64,000 nucleotides of DNA from Hordeum vulgare subsp. vulgare (lineage: Eukaryota > Streptophyta > Magnoliopsida > Poales > Poaceae): assembly GCF_904849725.1 (NCBI RefSeq), contig NC_058521.1, positions 434,886,676-434,950,675 on the forward strand, given 5' to 3'. Positions 1 to 10,379 of this stretch are shown here, piece by piece (positions within the stretch are counted from its first letter, which is position 1; the number at the start of each line of letters is the position of its first letter). Made by a program: the position numbers and the translations under genes. A model generated the notes under the pieces. That model did no database searches. It saw nothing but the letters and a program-made list of their open reading frames with translations, and was not told the DNA's origin.

Positions 1-1428
1 TTGCAAGGTTTATTTGAAGAGGGAGAATACCGGCAGCTGGAATTATGGACTAGAAAAGGAGCAAGTCTCAGTCCTCTATTCTGCGCAACTCCAAATGCCG
101 TGAAAATCAACGTGGAATTTTTTCGGATTATATAAAAAATACTGGGCGAAAGAAGTGCCAGAGGGGAGCTGCCACGGCCCCACAAGCCTGGTAGCCACGG
201 CCTGCCACCCTGGCCGCGGCTACAAGGCTTGTGGGCACCCTGGTGGCCCACTGCCCCCTCTTCTGCTATATGAAGGGTTTCGTCTAGAAAAAAATGAGGG
301 CGGAGCTTTTTCGTGGATTCTCCGCCGCCACGAGGCGGAACTTGAGCAGAACCAATCTAGAGCTCCAGCAGGACGATCCTGCCGGGGAAACTTCCCTCCC
401 GGAGGGGGAAATTTTCGCCATCGTCGTCACCAACACTCCTCTCGTCGGAGGGGATTCATCTCCATCAACATCTTCATCAGCACCATCTCATCTCCAAACC
501 CTATTTCATCACTTGTAACCAATCTCCATCTCGCGACTCCGATTGGTACTTGTAAGGTTGCTAGTAGTGTTGATTACTCTTTGTAGTTGATGCTAGTTGG
601 ATTACTTGGTGGAAGAGTTTATGTTCAGATCCTTGATGCTACTCATTACCTCTCTGATCATGATTATGATTATGCTTTGTGAGTAGTTACTTTTGTTCCT
701 GAGGACATGGGATAAGTCTTGCTATTAATAGTCATGTGAATTTGGTATTCGTTCGGTATTTTGATATGCTGTATGTTGTCTTTTCCTCTAGTGGTGTTAT
801 GTGAACGTCGACTACATAACACTTCACCATATTTGGGCCTAGAAGAAGGCACTGGGGAGTAGTAAGTAGATGATGGGTTGCTAGAGTGACAGAAGCTTAA
901 ACCCCAGTCTATGCGTTGCTTCGTAAGGGGCTGATTTGGATCCACTAGTTTAATGCTATGGTTAGACGTTGTCTTAATTCTTCTTTCATAGTTGCGGATG
1001 CTTGCGAGAGGGGTTAATCATAAGTGGGATGCTTGTCCAAGTAAGGGCAGTACCCAAGCGCCAGTCCACCCACATATCAAACTATCAAAGTAACGAACGC
1101 GAATCATATGAACATGATGAAACTAGCATGACAGAAATTCCCGTGTGTCCTCGGGAGTGTTTTTGCTCCTATAAGACTTTGTTCAGGCTTGTCCCTTGCT
1201 ACAAAAGGGATTGGGCCACTTTGCCGCGCCGTTGCTACTCTTGTTACTTGTTACTTTTCACCTGCTATGTTTCATCTCACTACACCATCACTTGTTACCG
1301 CTACTTTCAGTGCTTGCAGTTATTACCTTGCTGAAAACCGTTTATCAGAGCCTTATGCTCCTCGTTGGGTTCAACACTCTTACTTATTGAAAGGACTACG
1401 ATTGATCCTGTATACTTGTGGGTCATCA
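1..1428 (+). repeat. Element A 5' LTR (partial)
   Basis: Collinear with 16224-17651 and ends TCATCA at 1428, just before the PBS. The first ~100 bp of the LTR lie outside the window. It contains a GC-rich hairpin (179-235) followed by CTATAT (266-271) and an AGGGTTT motif, a likely core promoter. It differs from the 3' LTR by scattered substitutions, so the insertion is not recent. One inner arm of its hairpin carries a mismatch (GTAGCCACGGCC at 191-202) that is not present in the 3' LTR copy. Reading frames in it (for example 1002-1334) recur in the other LTR copies and are not treated as genes. Confidence 0.92.
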
Positions 1429-1439
1429 AGACTCTTTTC

Positions 1440-1457
1440 TGGCGCCGTTGCCGGGGA
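1440..1457 (+). other. Primer binding site, tRNA-Asp type (element A)
   Basis: TGGCGCCGTTGCCGGGGA, 11 bases after the LTR end. It would pair with the 3' end of tRNA-Asp, the primer class reported for Athila-type elements. A strong splice-donor-like GGTAAGT follows at 1471-1477. Confidence 0.9.
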
Positions 1458-1534
1458 GTGAAGCGCCTTTGGTAAGTGTAATTTGGTAAGGAAACATTTA
1501 TATACTGTGCTGAAATTTATTGTCACTTGTCACT

Positions 1535-2725
1535 ATGGAAACTGTTCCTTTGAGGAATTTGTTCGGGGTATCTTCACCACGAGCGGAAGAACGAGGAGTT
1601 GCTCCTCAACCTAAGGTACCTACTGAAAATATCTTTTATGAAATTCCTTCGGGTATGCTTGAGAAACTGCTGGCTAATCCTTTTACAGGAGATGGATCAT
1701 CACATCTAGACTTGCATCTAATCTATGTAGATGAAGTTTGTGGTTTATTTAATCTTGCAGGTTTGCCCGAGGATGAGGTAAAAAAGAAAGTCTTTCCTTT
1801 ATATTTGAAGGATAAGGCGTTGAGATGGTATAGGCTATGTGATGATACTGGATCATGGGACTACAAACGGTTGAAATTGGAATTTCATCAAAAGTTTTAT
1901 CCTATGCATTTAGTACATCGTGATCGGAATTATATTTATAACTTTTGGCCTCGTGACAGGGAAAGCGTAGCTCAAGCTTGGGGGAGGCTTAAATCAATGC
2001 TATATTCATGCCCCAATCATGAGCTCTCGAGAGTAATTATCACCCAAAACTTTTATGCTCGGCTTTGTCATGAAGATCATACCATGCTTGACACTTCTTG
2101 TACCGATTCTTTTATGAAGAAGGATATTGACCACAAGTGGAATTTATTGGAAAGAATCAAACGTAACTCTGAAGATTGGGAGCTTGAAGAAGGTAAGGAG
2201 TCAGGTATGAATTTCCAGTTTGATTGCGTTAAATCTTTTGTTGAAACAAACACTTCTAGAGATTTTAGCGCTAAGTATGGACTTGACTCTGAGATAGTAG
2301 CTTCTCTATGTGAATCTTTTGCTGCTCATATTGATCTTCCTAAAGAGAAGTGGTTTAAGTATCATCCTCCTATAGAAGTCAACATAGTTAAACCCAATCT
2401 AGTTGAAGAGAAAGTCATTACCTATAATGACCCTATTGTTCCTTGTGCCTACACTGAGAAACCACCTTACCCTGCTAGGAAAAAGGATTATTCTAAAGCT
2501 CCAACTGTGATACGTAGGGGTTACATTAGACCACTTGCACCCCCTGAGGAAATTAGAGTTGAACCTAGTGTTTCTATTATCAAAGATCTCTTAGCCGAAG
2601 ACATAGACGGGCATGTTATCAAATTCTGTGAGGACTCCGCTAGAATTGCTAAACCTCACACAAAAGACAAATACGGACCTGTAGTTGGCCTGCCCGTTGT
2701 TTCTGTCAAGATAGGAGATCACTGA
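1535..2725 (+). pseudogene. gag: Element A gag, ended by an in-frame stop before protease
   Basis: Retrotransposon capsid (gag) polyprotein of about 400 residues. The ATG at 1535 is chosen because the matching codon begins gag in copy B (35429) and the upstream extension to 1520 starts with TTG. The retrotransposon-gag core includes the LKDKALRWY and AWGRLKSM motifs. TGA at 2723-2725 lies in the same frame as the following protease ORF. In copy B the same position reads Tyr-Tyr and the frame is open, so this TGA is a disabling mutation rather than a normal gag terminator. No CCHC zinc knuckle is obvious. The product would assemble cytoplasmic virus-like particles. Confidence 0.88.
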
Positions 2726-2743
2726 TATCATGGTTTATGTGAT

Positions 2744-5700
2744 ATGGGTGCTAGTGTTAGTGCAATACCCCGGTCCCTATATGATGAAATCAAAGATGAG
2801 ATTGCACCTGCTGAGTTAAAACCCATTGATGTCACTATTACGCTAGCTAATAGAGACACTATCTGCCCTGTGGGAATTGTGAGAGACGTAGAAGTCTTGT
2901 GTGGTAAGACGAAGTATCCTACTGATTTCCTCGTCCTTGCTACTGCACAAGATAGCTTTTGTCCCATCATATTTGGTAGACCCTTTCTCAACACTGTCAA
3001 TGCTCATATTGATTGCGTTAAACAAATTGTCACCGTTAGTTTCGAGGGTGTGTCTCATGAATTTAACTTCTCCAAGTTTGGAAGACAACCCCATGAAAAA
3101 GAGTCGTCTGGTAGGGATGAAATCATTGCTCTTGCCTCTACTGCCGTGCCTCCTACGAATCCTTTAGAGCAATATCTGCTTGAGCATGAAAATGATATGC
3201 ATATGGATGAAAGAGATGAGATAGATAAAATTGTTTTAGAACAATATCCTATTCTTCAGAATAATCTGCCTGTTGAACTGCTTGGGGATCCTCCCCCACC
3301 AAAGGGTGATCCTGTGTTCGAGCTAAAACATTTACCAGATACACTTAAGTATGCCTATCTTGATGAGAAGGAGATATATCATGTTATTATTAGTGCTCAC
3401 CTCTCGAATCATGAACAGAAGAAGTTATTAAAAACTTTGAGGAAGCACCATGCTGCTATTGGATATACTCTTGATGATCTTAAGGGTATTAGTCCCACTC
3501 TATGTCAGCACAAGATTAAAACCGATCCTGATTCTAAGCCAGTTGCTGATCATCAACAGAGATTAAATCCTAGGATGAAAGAGGTCGTGAGAAAAGAAAT
3601 ATTAAAGCTTCTGGAAGCAGGAATCATTTATCCTGTTGCTCATAGTGATTGGGTAAGTCCAGTACATTGCGTACCCAAGAAGGGAGGTATCACCTTCGTT
3701 CCTAATGATAAGAATGAACTAATTCCACAGAGGATTATTACTAGCTATAGGATGGTGATAGACTTCCGGAAACTGAACAAGGCAACCAGGAAAGACCATT
3801 ATCCTTTCCGTTTATGCACACACTTCTGCTTTCTAGACGGTTATTCAGGTTTCTCGCAAATACCTATTGCACAATCTGATAAGGAGAAAACCACTTTCAC
3901 CTGCCCTTTCGGTACCTTTGCTTATAGACGTATGCCTTTTGGCTTATGCAATGCACCCGCCACCTTTCAAAGGTGTATGATGGCAATATTCTCTGACTTT
4001 TCTGAAAAGATTGTTGAGGTTTTCATGGATGATTTCTCCGTTTACAGTTCTTCCTTTGACGATTGCCTCAGCAACCTTGATCGAGTCTTACAGAGATGCA
4101 AAGATACCAACCTCGTCTTGAACTGGGAGAAGTGCCACTTCATGGTTAATGAATACATCGTCTTAGGACACAAAATCTCTGAGAAAGGCATTGAAGTTGA
4201 TAAGTCTAAGGTTGATGCAATTGAGAAAATGCCTTGCCCCACAGATATCAGAGGTATACGAAGTTTCCTAGGTCATGCTGGTTTCTATAGATGGTTCATT
4301 AAAGACTTCTCTAAGATTTCTAGGCCTCTTACCAACCTCTTGCAGAAGGATGTTCCTTTTGTTTTTGACGAGGATTGTGAGGAAGCTTTCGAAATACTTA
4401 AGAGGGCCTTGATAAGCACACCTATTGTTCAACCACCTGATTGGAACTTGCCCTTTGAAATCATGTGCGACGCTAGTGATTATGCTATTGGTGCTGTTCT
4501 AGGACAAAGAGTTGACAAGAAGTTGAATGTTATTCACTACGCTAGTAAAACTCTAGATAGTGCCCAAAGGAATTATGCTACTACGGAGAAGGAATTTTTA
4601 GCAGTCGTGTTTGCATGTGAAAAGTTCAGATCTTATATAGTTGACTCCAAAGTCATTATTCACTCTGATCATGCTGCTATTAAGTACCTTATGGAGAAGA
4701 AGGACGCTAAACCTAGGCTAATCAGATGGGTTCTCCTGCTACAGGAATTTGATTTGCACGTTGTTGACCGAAAGGGTGCTGATAACCCTGTAGCAGATAA
4801 CTTATCCAGGCTAGAGAATGTCCTTGATGACCCACGACCTATTGATGACAGCTTTCTTAATGAGCAATTGAATGTCATCCGTACTTCACATAGTGCACCG
4901 TGGTATGCTGATTACGCAAACTATATCGTAGCCAAATACATACCACCCAGTTTCACCTACCAGCAAAAGAAGAAATTCTTCTTTGATTTGAGACACTACT
5001 TTTGGGATGATCCTCACCTTTATAAGGAAGGAGTAGATGGTGTTATTAGACGTTGTGTGCCTGAACATGAACAGGGACAGATCCTGCAGAAGTGTCATTC
5101 CGAAGCCTACGGAGGACACCATGCTGGAGATAGAACTGCTCATAAGGTATTGCAATCAGGTTTCTATTGGCCCACTCTCTTCAAGGATGCCTGTAAGTTT
5201 GTGTTGTCTTGTGACGAATGCCAAAGAATAGGGAACATCAGTAAACGTCAGGAAATGCCTATGAACTATTCACTTGTCATTGAACCATTTGATATCTGGG
5301 GCTTTGATTATATGGGACCCTTCCCGAGTTCCAATGGGTATACTCACATCTTAGTTGCTGTTGATTACGTCACTAAGTGGGTAGAAGCTATCCCCACTAG
5401 AAATGTTGATCACCACACCTCTATTAAGATGCTTAAAGAAGTCATTTTCCCAAGATTTGGAGTCCCTAGATATCTGATGACTGATGGCGGTTCACACTTC
5501 ATTCATGGTGTTTTCCGCAAGATGCTCGCTAAGTATGATGTCAACCATAGAGTTGCATCTCCTTATCATCCTCAGTCTAGTGGTCAAGTAGAGTTTAGTA
5601 ATAGGGAGATCAAATTGATCTTACAAAAGTCTGTCAATAAATCTCGAAAGAATTGGTCTAGCAAACTTGACAATGCACTATGGGCTTATAGGACTGCTTA

Positions 5701-6106
5701 TAAGAATCCCATGGGCATGTCTCCGTATAAAATGGTTTACGGTAAGACCTTTCATTTACCTCTTGAGCTAGAACACAAAGCTTATTGGGCAATCAAACAG
5801 CTCAACTTCGATTTCAAACTTGCCGGTGAGAAGCGGTTGTTTGATATCAGCTCATTAGATGAATGGAGGGCCCAGGCATATGAGAATGCCAAGTTGTTCA
5901 AGGAAAAGGTTAAGAGATGGCACGATAAAAGAATACAAAAACGTGAGTTCAATTTAGGTGATTATGTCCTACTATACAATTCTCGCTTAAGATTCTTCGC
6001 AGGAAAGCTTCTCTCTAAATGGGAAGGTCCCTACGTCGTCGAGGAAGTATATCGTTTCGGTCCATCAAAATCAACAACATGGAAGGTAATTTTCCGAGAG
6101 TGGTAA
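2744..6106 (+). pseudogene. pol: Element A pol: protease-RT-RNaseH-integrase with RT deletion and C-terminal frameshift
   Basis: One frame of 1120 codons continuing gag. Domains in order: aspartic protease (MGASVSAIP at the start), reverse transcriptase with FMDD near residue 428, RNase H (CDASDYAIG near 577, SDHAAIKYL later), and integrase with an HHCC-type zinc region and catalytic Asp ~855, Asp ~914 and Glu ~950 (35-residue D-E spacing). Compared with copy B, about 30 bp are missing near 3809-3830, which removes the conserved LPFIDQM segment of RT; a one-base and a roughly 29-base loss together restore the frame. A one-base loss near 6063 shifts the C terminus; the original frame continues to the stop at 6282. 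The RT and integrase catalytic residues are present, but the RT fold must be damaged. Confidence 0.9.
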
Positions 6107-6333
6107 ATGGGCAAAGAATCAAGCATTATATCTCTGGTACTCCCATAAATGTTGAGACCAATATCATCAATATCATAACTCCAGAGGAGTACATAAGGGA
6201 TGTTTATCAGCCTGTTTCAGACTCTGAAAACGAAGAGGTATGTGTTTCGGTAAGTAATTGGACTCCAAAACTTTTCCAGTAGGAATTTTTCTCCGCTATG
6301 GAATTTATGGAAAAATAGAAAAATAAAAAGCAG

Positions 6334-6428
6334 TCCGGAGAGCGCACGAGGCGGCCACAAGCTTGTTAGCCGCGGCCTCCCCCTGGCGGCGGCTACAGGG
6401 CTTGTGGGCACCTCGTGTGCCTCCCGGA
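6334..6428 (+). promoter_or_regulatory. Internal LTR-like hairpin module upstream of ORF3 (element A)
   Basis: A long imperfect inverted repeat. The outer arm TCCGGAGAGCGCACGAGG pairs with CCTCGTGTGCCTCCCGGA, then GGCCACAAGC pairs with GCTTGTGGG, then an inner GCCGCGGCC pairs with GGCGGCGGC. The CCACAAGC/GCTTGTGG arms and the inner GCCGCGGCC type are shared with the hairpin in A's own LTRs (179-235, 16402-16460). A TATA-like TATATATA and an AGGGTTT motif follow at about 6475-6495, as in the LTR. Promoter or RNA-structure function is inferred. Confidence 0.7.
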
Positions 6429-6566
6429 CTCTGTTTTCTTGCGGAGCACTCCTTCTGGTCCAGAAAAAATCATTATATATACGCCCGAGGGTTTTGATCT
6501 CCATATCGCGCAATTTTCCTCTGTTTTTGTTTTGAGCCTGTTGTCTCCCGCAGATTTAGAGCAAAG

Positions 6567-6953
6567 ATGTCTCAGGAATCTGTTGGGGAGAATAATCTCC
6601 CTCAAGTTCATGAAGAAGTAGATGCCGATTTGAAAAGAGTAGAAGTCACGGAAGCCAGGGACAAAGCTAAGGAGAAAACCCAAGCTAGGGAGGAAGTTCA
6701 ATCCATGTTCAACATTGAAGACGTTGAAGGAGTGGATTTTCTCCAACCCTTCCTCCACATGCTGTCTCCATCCTTGATTGAACTCTTGAGGTTTTGTGAA
6801 ACAACTCGTGCTCGCAATATTTCCCTTTCTCGTCAAGTTGTTTTGCTGGAGAATCATGTCACAGATCTCTGAGGTATAAATCAAAGATTGATAGCTCTCT
6901 TGGAATCAAAGGCAAAAACTCCACCACCATCACCACCAAAGGAAGTCAACTAA
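6567..6953 (+). pseudogene. Element A ORF3 (third ORF after integrase, unknown function)
   Basis: ATG at 6567, 14 bases after a pyrimidine-rich stretch ending CCCGCAG (a good splice acceptor). It has 128 codons with an in-frame TGA at 6870-6872. The product is charged, rich in Glu and Lys near the N terminus, with a possible coiled coil, and has no signal peptide or obvious membrane span. It ends with a TPPPSPPKE tail shared with ORF3 of copy B, although the N-terminal parts show almost no resemblance. The position is that of the env-like ORF of Athila elements, but I see no envelope features. Confidence 0.6.
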
Positions 6954-6963
6954 GCATTGGTAT

Positions 6964-7005
6964 GGGCAACTCCCTTGGCTTGTGCCAAGCTTGGGGGAGT
7001 TGCCC
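6964..7005 (+). other. Internal stem-loop containing a polypurine-tract copy (element A)
   Basis: GGGCAACTCCC pairs with GGGAGTTGCCC, with an inner CTTGGC/GCCAAG stem. The 3' side contains AAGCTTGGGGGAGT, identical to the true polypurine tract of this element (16110-16123). The same structure lies at the same place in copy B (29804-29846). It may be a central polypurine tract or an RNA element; neither is shown. Confidence 0.7.
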
Positions 7006-7639
7006 TGGTATCGTATCACCTTTATATCTTTTGCTTTTACCTTTGTTTTAGTTCTTTCCTTTTTAGTTTTTATTTCTTCTCTTAGTGGGATACGTCTTTA
7101 GTGTTTAGTTTGTGTCTTTTGCCTTGTGTCTCCCCCGATGTATTCAAGCTTGCGAGCTATATAATAAAGAGTATCTTAGTCAAGGGCTTTGTTTTGTGCC
7201 GTGATCAAAAGTATGAAAAGAACGATAGCATGAAAGATCATGAGATGATCTTATGGAAAGTGATAGCTTCACATATAACAAGTATGATGATTGAAACTTG
7301 TTGAGAATAGACCAACATAGACCCTAGTCATTGTTGCAATTAATTAGAACTAATAAGGAAAGAGAGGTTCACATATAAATATATCATCTTAGACACTTTC
7401 TATAACTGTGAGCACTCACCAAACTATTACATGCTTAGAAGTAGATGTTGGACAAGGAAGACAACATAATGAATTGTGTTTGCTCAGTTCCAAACAATGT
7501 TATATGTCTAGAGATCCCTTAGCATGTGACGATTGCTTCCACCTCATATTAGCCAAAACTTCCGTACTAAGTAGAAATACTACTTGTGCATCCATAAACC
7601 TTCAACCCAGTTTTTCCATGAGAGTCCACCATACCTACC
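7006..7639 (+). other. Element A 3' non-coding region, left part
   Basis: AT-rich, no credible ORF. It is collinear with the matching region of copy B on the minus strand. Interrupted at 7640 by the Copia insertion and resumed at 15267. The 5-bp target duplication CTACC is at 7635-7639 and 15267-15271. Confidence 0.8.
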
Positions 7640-8467
7640 TGTTGGAAATATGCCCTAGAGGCAATAATAAATTAGTTATTATTATATTTCTTAGTTCAAG
7701 ATAATCGTTTATTATCCATGCTATAATTGTATTGATTGGAAACACAATACTTGTGTGGATACATAGACAAAACACTGTCCCTAGTAAGCCTCTAGTTGAC
7801 TAGCTCGAGCAATACTTGTGTGGATACTTGTGTGGATACATAGACAAAAAGGGAGGTGGGAAGGAAGGGAAGGACTCCCACGCACCAAACCAAGTCCAAC
7901 TCGGTTTGGGGGGGGGGGGAGCCTTCCCCCCTTGGACTCGGCCGACCCCCTTGGGGCTCCTTGAGCCCCAAGGCAAGGTCCCCTCCCTCCCACCTATATA
8001 TACGGAGGTATTGGGGCTGATTTGAGACGATTTTTCCACGGCAGCCCGACCACATACCTCCACGGTTTTTCCTCTAGATCGCGTTTCTGCGGAGCTCGGG
8101 CGGAGCCCTGCTGAGACAAGGTCATCACCAACCTCCGGAGCGCCGTCACGCTGCCGGAGAACTCTTCTACCTCTCCGTCTCTCTTGATGGATCAAGAAGG
8201 CCGAGATCATCGTCGAGCTGTACGTGTGCTGAACGCGGAGGTGCCGTCCGTTCGGTACTAGATCGTGGGACTGATCGCGGGATTGTTCGCGGGGCGGATC
8301 GAGGGACGTGAGGACGTTCCACTACATCAACCGCGTTCACTAACGCTTCTGCTATACGATCTACAAGGGTACGTAGATCACTCATCCCCTCTCGTAGATG
8401 GACATCACCATGATAGGTCTTCGTGCGCGTAGGAAAATTTTTGTTTCCCATGCGACGTTCCCCAACA
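7640..8467 (+). repeat. Angela-type 5' LTR with ~1 kb internal deletion
   Basis: Matches the two ends of the 3' LTR. About 1035 bp corresponding to roughly 13614-14648 are missing after position 7807. The junction contains about 40 bp copied from sequence 65 bp upstream. A G run (7908-7919, 12 G) is 8 G at the equivalent place in the 3' LTR (14711-14718). The TATA-like CTATATATACGG (about 7994-8005) is retained. Confidence 0.95.
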
Positions 8468-8468
8468 G

Positions 8469-8480
8469 TGGTATCAGAGC
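8469..8480 (+). other. Primer binding site, initiator Met-tRNA type (Angela-type)
   Basis: TGGTATCAGAGC, two bases after the LTR end; complementary to the 3' end of plant initiator tRNA-Met, the standard Copia primer. Confidence 0.95.
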
Positions 8481-10379
8481 CAGGTTCATGCGTAGATGTC
8501 TTCTCGAGTAGAACACAAAAGTTTTTGTGGGCGGTGATGTGCGTTTTGCTGCCCTCCTTAGTCTTTTCTTGATTCCGCGGTATTGTTGGATTGAAGCGGC
8601 TTGGACCGACATTACTCGTACGCTTACGAGAGACTGGTTTCATCGTTACGAGTAACTCCGTTGCTCAAAGATGACTGGCAAGTGTCGGTTTCTTCAACTT
8701 TAGTTGAATCGGATTTGACCGAGGAGGTCCTTGGATGAGGTTAAATAGCAACTCATATATCTCCGTTGTGGTGTCTGCGTAAGTAAGATGCGATCCTACT
8801 AGATACCCATGGTCACCACGTAAAACATGCAACAACAAAATTAGAGGACGTCTAACTTGTTTTTGCAAGGTATGCTTGTGATGTGATATGGCCAACGATG
8901 TGATGTGATATATTGGATGTATGAGATGATCATGTTGTAATAGAAAATATCGACTTGCACGTCGATGGTACGGCAACCGGCAGGAGCCATAGGGTTGTCT
9001 TTATACTAACGTTTGTGCTTGCAGATGCGTTTACTATTTTGCTAGGATGTAGCTTTAGTAGTAATAGCATGAGTAGCACGACAACCCCGATGGCAACACG
9101 TTGATGGAGATCATGGTGTGGCGCCGGTGACAAGAAGATCGTGCCGGTGCTTTGGTGATGGAGATCAAGAAGCACGTGATGATGGCCATATCATGTCACT
9201 TATGAATTGCATGTGATGTTAATCCTTTTAATGCACCTTGTTTTGCTTAGAACGACGATAGCATTATGAGTTGATCTCTCACTAAAATTTCAAGACGAAA
9301 TTGTGTTCTCCCCGACTGTGCACCGTTGCTACAGTTCGTCGTTTCGAGACACCACGTGATGATCGGGTGTGATAGACTCAACGTTCACATACAACGGGTG
9401 CAAAACAGTTGCGCACGCGGAACACTCGGGTTAAGCTTGACGTGCCTAGCATGTGCAGACATGGCCTCGGAACACATGAGACCGAAAGGTCGATCATGAA
9501 TCATATAGATGATATGATTAGCATAGGGATGCTTACCACTGAAACTATACTCAACTCACGTGATGATCGGACTTGAGCTAGTGTAAGTGGATCATGAACC
9601 ACTCAAATGACTAGAGAGATGTACTTTTTGAGTGGGAGTTCTTAAGTAATATGATTAATTGAACTAATTGTCATGAACATAGTCTAATGGTCTTTGCGAA
9701 TTACGATGTAGCTTGCGCTATAGCTCTACTGTTTTTATATGTTCCTAGAGAAAATTTAGTTGAAAATTGATAGTAGCAACCTTTGCAGACCGAGTCTGTA
9801 AAACCGAGGATTGTCCTCGTTGCTACGCAGAAGGCTTATGTCCTTAAATGCACCACTTGGTGTGCTGCACCTCGAGCGTCGTCTGTGGATGCTATGAACA
9901 TCCGACATACACGTTTCTGATGACTACACGATAGTTCAGTGCAAGATACTTAATGGCTTAGAAGCAAGGCGCCGAAAACGTTGTAAAACGTCACGGAACA
10001 TAAGTGATGTTCCAAAGAGATGAAATTGTGATTTCATGCTTGTGCCCTTGTTAAGAGGTACAAGACCTCCAAACAAGATTCTTTGTCCACAAAGTAAAGG
10101 AGAAAAGCTCAATCGTTGAGCGTGTGCTCAGATTGTCTGAGTACGACAATCACTTGAATCAGGTGGGAGTTAATCTTCCAGATGAGATAGTGATGGTTCT
10201 CCAAAGTCGCTGCCACCAAGCTATGAGAGCTTCGTGATGAACTATAACATATCAAGGATAGATACAATGATCCTTGAGCGATTCGTGATGTTTTGACACT
10301 GCGAAAGTAGAAATCAAAAAGGAGCATCAATAGTTGATGGTTAGTAAAACCACTAAGTTTCAAGAAAGGCGAGGGCTAG

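Noticed and set aside
1002..1334. 110-codon frame seen in A's two LTRs and, in part, in B's LTRs
   Set aside because: It lies wholly inside LTRs; similarity of the copies follows from LTR descent, the frame ends differ between copies, and no domain is visible.
2723..2725. Programmed stop readthrough between gag and protease in A
   Set aside because: Copy B is open at this position, so the stop is a mutation of this copy, not a family feature.
6019..6282. Separate small gene after A pol
   Set aside because: It is the original pol frame after a one-base deletion; copy B has the same C terminus (30659-31018).
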